Shown here: positions 42,021 through 49,051 of the stretch, in pieces | Layout of the letters: each line of letters starts with the position of its first letter | Numbering within the stretch: the first letter of the stretch is position 1 | Assembly: GCA_958370785.1 (NCBI GenBank) | Contig: CATXKN010000008.1 | Coordinates: 1 to 64,000, forward strand | Length of the DNA: 64,000 bases | Source: an uncultured Collinsella sp. | Lineage (GTDB): Bacteria; Actinomycetota; Coriobacteriia; Coriobacteriales; Coriobacteriaceae | Reading direction: 5' to 3' | Notes under the pieces: generated by a model | Told to the model about the DNA's origin: nothing | Database searches by the model: none | Seen by the model: the letters and a program-made list of their open reading frames with translations, nothing else | Translations under genes and position numbers: made by a program

Positions 42021-42146
42021 CAGGAGAGTGTCCAAAAATCCACGCTCGTTCGCCTTGGATTGCATCGCCCGTGGCCGACGGCGGCGCGGCACCGGTCCGC
42101 GTGGCGGCGTATAATCGGCGGCAGATGACTTGGACGTTAGGAAACC

Positions 42147-44129
42147 ATGACCGATAGCATGCAGCAGATGGCGCTCGACACGCTCGGCGCCTATTTTGGC
42201 TACACCTCGTTTCGCCCGGGACAGGACCGCATGGTCGATGCGATCCTTGCCGGTCGCGATGCGCTGGGTGTTATGCCCACGGGCGCCGGCAAGTCCATTT
42301 GCTACCAGGTGCCCGCGCTCATGCTGCCCGGCATCACCTTTGTGGTGAGCCCGTTGCTGTCGCTTATGGAGGACCAGACCCGCGCACTGCTCGCGGCGGG
42401 TGCGCGCCCCAGTTATCTCAACTCCAGCCTTACGCCGGCTCAGCAAAATACCGTGCTCAAGCGTGCTCGTGAGGGGCGCTACCAGCTTATGTATGTGGCG
42501 CCCGAGCGCCTGCTCGAGCCGCGCTTTCTGGCCTTTGCGCAGGAGGCTGCGGCCGAAGGCGGCATTGGCGTGCCGCTCGTGGCCATTGACGAGGCCCACT
42601 GCGTGAGCCAGTGGGGCCAAGATTTCCGTCCCGCTTACCTGCAGATTCGCGAGTTTATCGATTCGCTGCCGCGGCGCCCCATCGTGGCGGCCTTTACCGC
42701 TACGGCGACCGAGCGTGTGCGCGCGGATATCCAGCAGATGCTCGGCCTGCAAAATCCCGCGACGGTGGTGACGGGCTTCGATCGCAAGAACCTCTACTTT
42801 GGCTGTGAGGAGATGGGCGACAAAGCCAAGGCAGCATGGGTGCGCGACTATGTGATCGCGCATTCGAGCGAGAGCGGCATCGTCTATTGCTCGACCCGCA
42901 AGATGGTCGATGCGCTGGCAGGCGAGCTTGCCGAGGCGCTGGGCCCCAGCGGCATTCGCGTTGGCCGCTACCATGCCGGCATGGGCAACGACGCCCGCCG
43001 CCAAAGCCAGCGCGCCTTTATCGATGACGATATCCAGGTGATGGTTGCCACCAACGCCTTTGGCATGGGCATTGACAAGCCCAACGTGCGCTACGTGATC
43101 CACAACAACGTGCCCGAGAGCATCGAGGCCTACTACCAGGAGGCGGGCCGCGCTGGCCGCGATGGCGATCCGGCCAGCTGCTACCTGTTGTGGAACGGCA
43201 ACGATTTTCGCATGCGCCGCTTTCTGATCGACCGCGGCGATGCTGCCGATGAGGCGCTTGACGACGAGCAGCGCGCGTGGGCGCTCCAGAATCGATATCG
43301 TCTGCTCAGCCAGATGGAGGGCTACTGCAATACCACCGGTTGCCTGCGCGAATACATGCTGCGCTACTTTGGCGACGAGGCCGCGGCCGAGCATACTGCC
43401 GCGGCTGGTGCGGGCGGCACCGCTATGGACGAGGCCGACGGCTGCGGCAACTGCAGCAATTGCCTCACGCAGTTCGAGGTCGAGGACGTCACCGATATGG
43501 CCCGCGCCGCCGTGCGCTATGTGGCCACGCGACCCATGCGCTTTGGCAAGTCGCTCATCGCCGACGTGCTCCACGGCGGCAACACCGAGCGCATTCGCCA
43601 GATGCATCTGGACGAGGACCGCGGCTACGGTGAGCTGTCAAGCGAATCGGTCGGGCGCATCAAGGACATCATCGGCCAGCTGTGCGGCCGCGGTTACCTG
43701 GCCACCTCGCAGGGGCAGTACCCGGTCGTGGGGCTGGGCCCGCGCGCCGGCGAGGTCGAGGACGAAGCGTTCGCCTTTACCGTTAAGCGTCGCGCGTCCA
43801 AGCGCAAGGCCTCGGCTCGCGCCCGCCGTGCGGTGGATCTGCTGCGCGAGGAGGCCGAGCTGGATCAGCGCCCGCGCGTGGGTGACGATGCCGAGCTGTT
43901 CGAGCGCCTGCGTGCCCTGCGCAAGGAGATTTCGACCGAGCTGGAGATGGCGCCGTACATGGTCTTCTCCGACAAGGCTCTGCGCGGCCTGTGCCGCCTA
44001 CGCCCGCAGACGCGCGACGAGCTTATCCAGGTCAACGGCATCGGCGAGAAAAAGGCCGATGCCTTTGGCGAGCAGTTTATGGCGGCGATTGAAGAGTTTG
44101 AGTCCGAGCATGCACGGAATGGAGCATAA
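42147..44129 (+). CDS. recQ: ATP-dependent DNA helicase RecQ
   Basis: A 660-residue 3'-5' helicase. Motif I is GVMPTGAGKSICYQVPAL, motif II DEAHCVSQWGQDFRPAY and motif VI GRAGRDGDPASC. The zinc-binding Cys are in CNTTGCLREYML and GCGNCSNC (about 395-435), with an Ala/Gly-rich insertion between them. A winged-helix RQC region follows, and a complete HRDC domain (about 580-655, LFERLRALRKEISTELEMAP to NGIGEKKADAFGEQF). It acts in recombinational repair. The next gene starts two bases after its stop. Confidence 0.95.
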   Translation: MTDSMQQMALDTLGAYFGYTSFRPGQDRMVDAILAGRDALGVMPTGAGKSICYQVPALMLPGITFVVSPLLSLMEDQTRALLAAGARPSYLNSSLTPAQQNTVLKRAREGRYQLMYVAPERLLEPRFLAFAQEAAAEGGIGVPLVAIDEAHCVSQWGQDFRPAYLQIREFIDSLPRRPIVAAFTATATERVRADIQQMLGLQNPATVVTGFDRKNLYFGCEEMGDKAKAAWVRDYVIAHSSESGIVYCSTRKMVDALAGELAEALGPSGIRVGRYHAGMGNDARRQSQRAFIDDDIQVMVATNAFGMGIDKPNVRYVIHNNVPESIEAYYQEAGRAGRDGDPASCYLLWNGNDFRMRRFLIDRGDAADEALDDEQRAWALQNRYRLLSQMEGYCNTTGCLREYMLRYFGDEAAAEHTAAAGAGGTAMDEADGCGNCSNCLTQFEVEDVTDMARAAVRYVATRPMRFGKSLIADVLHGGNTERIRQMHLDEDRGYGELSSESVGRIKDIIGQLCGRGYLATSQGQYPVVGLGPRAGEVEDEAFAFTVKRRASKRKASARARRAVDLLREEAELDQRPRVGDDAELFERLRALRKEISTELEMAPYMVFSDKALRGLCRLRPQTRDELIQVNGIGEKKADAFGEQFMAAIEEFESEHARNGA

Positions 44130-44131
44130 CG

Positions 44132-44887
44132 ATGACATCCGACGATAAAACCGAGCGCACTGAGGTGTCCGCCGTGCCGCTGTACCAGCAGGTTATGGAC
44201 GACCTAAAGGGCGAGATCGCGCGCGGCGTGTACGCATCCGGCTCGCGCATTCCTTCCGAGATGGAGCTCGCGAAGTCTTACGGCGTGGGGCGCGTCACCG
44301 TGCGCCGCGCCGTCGAGGAACTGTCGCGCGCGGGGTATCTCAACCGCCAGCAGGGGAGGGGCACGTTTGTGTGTGCGCCCAAGCTCAAGCGCAAGATTGT
44401 CCAGAAGGGCGACGTTCAGAGCTTTTCCGAGGGCTGCGCTGCCAACGACATGGTGGCCGGAGCGCGCCTGGTGTCGCGCACGGTGGTTGCGGCGACGCGC
44501 GAGGACGCGGCGTTTTTTGGGGTGGAACCCGGCTGCGAGCTCATCGTTGTCGAGCGCGTGCGTACGGCAGATGGCGTGCCCGTCATGCTCGAGAACAACG
44601 CCTTTGTGCTGGCCGATCATCCCTATCTGCAGACGCTTGCCGACAAGGACCTCACGGACAATTCCATCTTTGCGCTCGTTGCCGAGCATTCGGGCCGTGC
44701 GCCGCTCAAGTCCGACCCCTGCACCGTGGAGATTGCGCTTGCCGATGCTCAGGCGGCCCCGCTGCTGGAGGTGCCAGTCGGCGAGCCGCTGTTTTATATG
44801 GAGGCGTACTTTACGGATGCGGACGGGCGGCCCTTGCTGCTCGGACGCCAAAAGATCGTGGGCTCGCGCTACGTCTTCGACATCTAA
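44132..44887 (+). CDS. GntR/HutC-family regulator of cluster B
   Basis: A 251-residue regulator with a winged-helix domain (PLYQQVMDDLKGEIARGVY, PSEMELAKSYGVGRVTVRRAVEEL, GRGTFVC) and a UTRA domain. It starts two bases after recQ and is probably co-transcribed with it, an unusual pairing. A SIS-domain gene follows 144 bases downstream, with two copies of an ATAGAACAACATAGAAC-like site in the gap, so it most likely controls that gene. Confidence 0.9.
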   Translation: MTSDDKTERTEVSAVPLYQQVMDDLKGEIARGVYASGSRIPSEMELAKSYGVGRVTVRRAVEELSRAGYLNRQQGRGTFVCAPKLKRKIVQKGDVQSFSEGCAANDMVAGARLVSRTVVAATREDAAFFGVEPGCELIVVERVRTADGVPVMLENNAFVLADHPYLQTLADKDLTDNSIFALVAEHSGRAPLKSDPCTVEIALADAQAAPLLEVPVGEPLFYMEAYFTDADGRPLLLGRQKIVGSRYVFDI

Positions 44888-44896
44888 CGTCCACAG

Positions 44897-44978
44897 ATAG
44901 AACAACATAGAACAAATTTGCCGAGATGACTTCACGGGCGTTGTTGCACGTGTTATAAATAGGACAACATAGAACGAC
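44897..44978. promoter_or_regulatory. Paired operator-like sites ATAGRACAACATAGAAC
   Basis: ATAGAACAACATAGAACAAA (44897-44916) and ATAGGACAACATAGAACGAC (44959-44978) are direct repeats 62 bases apart in an AT-rich gap, upstream of the cluster B SIS gene. They differ from the motif at clusters A and C, as expected for a different GntR protein. Confidence 0.6.
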
Positions 44979-45031
44979 AGCAGGTACGAGCTGCCGTCGC
45001 TCAAAGCCGCCCCACAAGGAGGAACATCAGG

Positions 45032-46000
45032 ATGAACGCACATGATCTGGTTCAGGAAATCATCGAGCGCAAGGGCAAGATCGAGAATGTCTTTTGGATC
45101 GCTTGTGGCGGTTCGATGATCGACCTGATGCCGGCCAACGAGCTGCTCAAGCGCGAGGCCACCACGTTTACCTCGACGGTCTACACGGCACGCGAGTTTT
45201 GCCTGATGGCTCCCAAGAGCCTTGGGCCGAAGTCGCTCGTAATTGCCTGCAGCCACAGCGGCAACACGCAGGAGGTCGTCGACGGCTGCGAGATGGCGTT
45301 GGCTGCCGGCGCCGAGGTCGTCGCCCTCACCGACTGCGAGGGCTCCAAGATCGACAACGGCAAGTGGACCACCTGGGTCTACCCCTGGGGCGAGGGCGTG
45401 TCGCAGGCCGAGGTGCCTCAGGGCATCGGCGCTCTGATCGCCGCCGAGCTGCTCGACCAGCAGGAAGGCTACGAGGCACTCGCCGACATGTACGAGGGCC
45501 TCAAGCAGATGGATGCGCTGCTGCCCGCCGCCCGCGAGAAGGTCAACGCCGAGCTGGGCGCCCGCTTTGCCGAGCTCTGCCAGCAGCACAAGTTCTTCTA
45601 TATCCTGGGCTCCGGCCCCAACTTTAGCCAGACCTACGCCATGGCGATCTGCTCGCTCATGGAGATGCAATGGCAGCACTGCTGCTACATCCACTCCGGC
45701 GAGTACTTCCACGGCCCGTTTGAGGCCACCGAGCCCGGCGTGTTCTACTTTGTGCAGCTCGGATCGGGCGAGTGCCGCCCCATGGAGGAGCGCGCGCTGG
45801 CGTTCCTCAACACGCACACCGACACGATCATGGTGCTCGACGCGCTCGAGTACGGCGTGGGCGACGTGCCCGCCAGCGTGCGTTCGTACCTGGAGCCGAT
45901 TTTCTTCTACAACATGAGCTGCGAGCTGCGCGCCGCCCGCGGCAAGGTGTTTGACCACAGCCCCGAGGTTCGTCGCTACATGGGCATCGAGCGGTACTAG
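45032..46000 (+). CDS. SIS-domain Amadori-6-phosphate deglycase-like protein
   Basis: A 322-residue double-SIS protein. Phosphate-loop motifs are WIACGGSMIDLMP (about 22-34) and IACSHSGNTQEVVDG (71-85). Glu211 (LMEMQW) and His227 (EYFHGPFEA) have the family's 16-residue spacing. It ends VRRYMGIERY. The ribosome site is CAAGGAGGAAC. Unlike the other two clusters no PTS genes are adjacent, so its substrate must arrive through a transporter encoded elsewhere, possibly cluster A or C. Confidence 0.85.
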   Translation: MNAHDLVQEIIERKGKIENVFWIACGGSMIDLMPANELLKREATTFTSTVYTAREFCLMAPKSLGPKSLVIACSHSGNTQEVVDGCEMALAAGAEVVALTDCEGSKIDNGKWTTWVYPWGEGVSQAEVPQGIGALIAAELLDQQEGYEALADMYEGLKQMDALLPAAREKVNAELGARFAELCQQHKFFYILGSGPNFSQTYAMAICSLMEMQWQHCCYIHSGEYFHGPFEATEPGVFYFVQLGSGECRPMEERALAFLNTHTDTIMVLDALEYGVGDVPASVRSYLEPIFFYNMSCELRAARGKVFDHSPEVRRYMGIERY

Positions 46001-46113
46001 GCACTGGGAATTATCTTTTTTGACGGGTCTGCGCTGCGCGTGGGCCCCGTTTTGCGTTGTGGCGGCCCGCTTAGTATCGCGCTTAGATTCGCAAGGTTGC
46101 GGCAGCCAGCGGC

Positions 46114-47091
46114 CTACTTTGCGTCGTAGGCCTCGGCGTCCCACCAGTCGAGCTGGGCGATGTTGTCACGGATGTGCTGGCAGCTCTTGTGGAAGCCCTC
46201 GAGCTCGTGCTCGGACAGGTCCAGCGTGTAGACCTCCTCGACGCCCTCGGCGCCGATCACGCACGGCAGGGAGGTAAAGATGCCCTCCTCGCCATACTGG
46301 CCGGTCATGAGCGTGGAGGCGGAAAGCACGGCGTGCTCGTTGTGCAGCACGGCGGCGCAGACGCGCGCGGCGGAGTTGGCGACGGCGTACTCGGTGCACT
46401 GCTTGCCCTGGTAGGTCACGTAGCCGCCCTTGCGCGCGAGCTCCTCAATCTCCATGTGGTCGAAGGCATACTTGTCGGGGTTCTCGGTCTGAAGTTCGTT
46501 GAGGCTCTTGCCGGCGATGGTTGCGGACTTAAAGGCAGCCAGCTGGCTAAAGCCGTGCTCGCCGATCATGTAAGCGTCGATGGACTTGGGGCTCACGCCG
46601 ACCTTCTTGGAGATCTCGGTGCGCAGGCGGGCGGAGTCCAGGCCGCAGCCCGAGCCGATGATCTTCTTGGGATCGTAGCCGGTCAGGTGCCACAGCTCGG
46701 TGCACACGACGTCGCAGGGGTTGGAGATGCTCACGAAGATGCCGTCAAAGCCGGCGTCGACGATGCGCTTGGCAAAGGAGCGGGCGGCGTCGGTGGTAAA
46801 GAACAACTCGCCGTCGCGGTTGCCGGCGGCCAGCGCGACCTTACCGGCAGCGTTGACGATGACGTCGCAGCAGGCCAGCTCCTCGTAGTGGTCGTAGCAG
46901 TTGACGATCTTGGTGTTATACGGGACAAACGAAAGGGAGTCGCGCAGGTCCTGGACCTCGGACGTCACCTTGGCCTCGTTGATATCACACAGGTACAGCT
47001 CGTCGGCAATGCCCTGCATAAGCAGGCTGTTGGCGACATGTGCTCCTACGTGGCCCTGGCCGACCACACCGATCTTACGCGTCTGGTACAT
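46114..47091 (-). CDS. L-lactate/2-hydroxyacid dehydrogenase family protein
   Basis: A 325-residue NAD-dependent dehydrogenase of the LDH/MDH superfamily. The NAD loop is GVVGQGHVGAHVA, the substrate Arg is in GLDSARLRTEI and the catalytic His in MIGEHGFSQ. In the mobile loop the residue equivalent to LDH Gln102 appears to be Ala (AAGKVALAAGNRDGEL) while the following Arg109 is kept. This suggests a bulkier 2-oxo acid than pyruvate, as in 2-hydroxyisocaproate dehydrogenases. The ATG at MYQTRK is preceded by GAAAGGAT; an upstream in-frame start lacks this. It is divergent from metA. Confidence 0.85.
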   Translation of the reverse strand: MYQTRKIGVVGQGHVGAHVANSLLMQGIADELYLCDINEAKVTSEVQDLRDSLSFVPYNTKIVNCYDHYEELACCDVIVNAAGKVALAAGNRDGELFFTTDAARSFAKRIVDAGFDGIFVSISNPCDVVCTELWHLTGYDPKKIIGSGCGLDSARLRTEISKKVGVSPKSIDAYMIGEHGFSQLAAFKSATIAGKSLNELQTENPDKYAFDHMEIEELARKGGYVTYQGKQCTEYAVANSAARVCAAVLHNEHAVLSASTLMTGQYGEEGIFTSLPCVIGAEGVEEVYTLDLSEHELEGFHKSCQHIRDNIAQLDWWDAEAYDAK

Positions 47092-47170
47092 ATGAGTATC
47101 CTTTCGGCCGAGTTTTTCGCGTCGAACCATTGTAGCGTCCTGCTACCACTTTGCTAGGCTAAAGCGCTGC

Positions 47171-47205
47171 AGATTTTTGGGACATGCCTTAATCTCTACT
47201 TTTGG
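47171..47205. repeat. AGATTTTTGGGACATGCCT element, copy 1
   Basis: The 19-mer AGATTTTTGGGACATGCCT is exactly repeated in reverse orientation within 50975-51013. Here it lies in the divergent space between the dehydrogenase and metA. Confidence 0.65.
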
Positions 47206-47302
47206 AGTGATTTGGGCCGCTGACGGCATCGCTGGGCGATGTGCTCGCGCGGATGGGGCTGCTCGTTGTACCATAGCTGCAACTGACTCGTAAGGAGCAT
47301 CC

Positions 47303-48229
47303 ATGCCCATTCGCATTCCCGACGCCCTCCCTGCCGCCGCGCAGCTCGAGAGCGAGAACATCTTTGTCATGACCGAGTACCGCGCGCTGCACCAGGACAT
47401 CCGCCCGCTGCGCGTGCTCATCCTCAACCTCATGCCCACCAAGATCGCCACCGAGACGCAAATCATGCGCAAGCTCTCCAACACGCCGCTGCAGGTGGAG
47501 GTGGACCTGCTGCGCACCAAGACGCATGAGGCCACGCACGTAAGCGCCGGCCACCTGGAGACGTTCTACCGCACGTTCGACGACATCCGCGACATCCACT
47601 ACGACGGCCTGATCATCACGGGCGCGCCGGTGGAACAGATGCCGTTCGAGGAGGTCGACTACTGGCCCGAGCTCTGCCAGATTATGGATTGGTCCACCAC
47701 ACACGTGCACTCTACGCTGCACATTTGTTGGGGCGCGCAGGCGGGCCTGTATCACCACTACGGTATTCAGAAGCACGACCTGCCGGCCAAGGCGAGCGGC
47801 GTGTTCGAGCATTATCTGGTGAAGCCGCAAAGCCCGCTGGTTCGCGGCTTTGACGACCGTTTCTATGCCGTGCATTCGCGCAATACCGATGTGCGCCGCG
47901 AGGACGTGGAGGCCGAGCCGCAGCTTGAGGTTGTGGCTGTGTCCGACGAGGTGGGCCTGTACATCGTCAAGTCGACCGACAGCCGTCGCTTCTTTGTATT
48001 TGGCCATCCCGAGTACGATACCGACACGCTGCGTCTGGAGTACGAGCGCGACGTGAAGCGCGGCCTCAACCCTCAAGTGCCGGCGCATTACTTCCCAGGT
48101 GACGACCCCTCGGCCGAGCCGCGCAACGTCTGGCGCAGCCAGGCTCAGTTGCTCTACACCAACTGGCTCAACTACTACGTCTACCAGACCACGCCCTACG
48201 ACCTGGCCCGCGCCGGCGAGGAGCACTAG
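47303..48229 (+). CDS. metA: Homoserine O-acyltransferase MetA (predicted acetyl-CoA-specific)
   Basis: A 308-residue enzyme activating homoserine in methionine synthesis. It has the MetA family start MPIRIPDALPAAAQLESENIFVM, the nucleophile Cys142 in HICWGAQAGLYHHYGI, and the His and Glu of the triad in FGHPEYDTDTL. Residue 111 is Glu (ITGAPVEQMPFEEVDYW). In this family Glu111 marks acetyl-CoA use and Gly111 succinyl-CoA use, so it is probably a homoserine O-acetyltransferase despite the traditional name. The ribosome site is TAAGGAG. Confidence 0.93.
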   Translation: MPIRIPDALPAAAQLESENIFVMTEYRALHQDIRPLRVLILNLMPTKIATETQIMRKLSNTPLQVEVDLLRTKTHEATHVSAGHLETFYRTFDDIRDIHYDGLIITGAPVEQMPFEEVDYWPELCQIMDWSTTHVHSTLHICWGAQAGLYHHYGIQKHDLPAKASGVFEHYLVKPQSPLVRGFDDRFYAVHSRNTDVRREDVEAEPQLEVVAVSDEVGLYIVKSTDSRRFFVFGHPEYDTDTLRLEYERDVKRGLNPQVPAHYFPGDDPSAEPRNVWRSQAQLLYTNWLNYYVYQTTPYDLARAGEEH

Positions 48230-48252
48230 GCCGTCGGGAGGTACGCTGGCAT

Positions 48253-48849
48253 TTAGGCGCTGACGCTGTGGGGCAGCGGCAGGTCGTGGGCATTGGTGGG
48301 AACGTGGTCGACACGCTGCTCGTCAAAGGCGATGCCGATGATTTGGCATGCGGGCGAGAGCATGGGCAGGTAGCGGTCGTAGCAGCCGCCGCCGTAGCCC
48401 AGGCGCGCGCCGGCGCGGTCGAAAGCCACGAGCGGCACGACAACCATGTCGAGCTCGGCGGCGGGCACGATGGGGAAGTGGTCGCTGTCGATGTCCGTGG
48501 CTGCGAAGGCCCGCGTAGGGTGGGCGATAAACGGGGCCTCGGACGCATCACCGGCAGAGACTGCCCGCATGCACATGCGCTGGCCACAAGCCATGGCGTC
48601 TGTTGCCGAGAGCATACACGGATAGGCTACGCGCCAGCCACGCGCGGCGGCCGCAGCGGCAAACGCGGCTGGGTCGACCTCGGAACCCATCGCGGCATAG
48701 ACGGCAACGGTGCGTTTGCCCGCAGTGCCGCTGGACTCTAGCAGCTCAACAAGCCGCGCGCATACAACAGCAGACTTCGCCGCCCGAACATCCAAATCAA
48801 TAGCATTTCGCCGGGTAATCACCGCCCGCCGCAACTCAGCCTTATCCAT
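48253..48849 (-). CDS. 5-formyltetrahydrofolate cyclo-ligase
   Basis: A 198-residue enzyme converting 5-formyl-THF to 5,10-methenyl-THF with ATP. Family landmarks are MDKAELRRAVITRRNAI at the start, VPLVAFDRAGARLGYGGGCYDRYLP (about 139-163) and IGIAFDEQRVDHVPTNAHDLPL near the end. I place the start at MDKAELR; longer in-frame starts run into the repeat element upstream. The gene converges on metA with 23 bases between the stops. Confidence 0.92.
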   Translation of the reverse strand: MDKAELRRAVITRRNAIDLDVRAAKSAVVCARLVELLESSGTAGKRTVAVYAAMGSEVDPAAFAAAAAARGWRVAYPCMLSATDAMACGQRMCMRAVSAGDASEAPFIAHPTRAFAATDIDSDHFPIVPAAELDMVVVPLVAFDRAGARLGYGGGCYDRYLPMLSPACQIIGIAFDEQRVDHVPTNAHDLPLPHSVSA

Positions 48850-48867
48850 CCCAGCCTCATCTCCCAA

Positions 48868-48912
48868 ACCTACCAAAAAGGAACAGGTTTATTTTGGCAG
48901 GTTTTATCTGGG
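48868..48912. repeat. GGGACAG/TTTTGGCAGGT element, copy 3 (reverse)
   Basis: ACCTACCAAAAAGGAACAGG then TTTATTTTGGCAGGTTTTATCTGGG; the reverse complement aligns with the copies at 38841 and 40978. It lies directly upstream of the cyclo-ligase start. Confidence 0.75.
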
Positions 48913-48980
48913 CAAACGCGACGGATTCACCCCAAACCGCCACAAAGGTGCCCATCCCCTTTGCGGTGGTTTGGGCTGAA

Positions 48981-48992
48981 TGTTGCGCAACA
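48981..48992. promoter_or_regulatory. 12-base palindrome TGTTGCGCAACA
   Basis: Third identical copy in this window, about 60 bases before the zinc-ribbon/YD-repeat gene. Confidence 0.45.
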
Positions 48993-49051
48993 AGGGCTGC
49001 ATTTTTGGGTTTACCTTCATGGTGGAAAGAATGAACCGAAAGGAGCCCGCC

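Noticed and set aside
46017..46053. Terminator after the cluster B SIS gene.
   Set aside because: ACGGG/CCCGT with a loop of about 18 bases and TTTTG is too weak to list as a feature with confidence.
47092..47302. A SAM-type riboswitch before metA.
   Set aside because: The leader is short and I could not find the conserved SAM-I or SAM-II core or a terminator/antiterminator pair.
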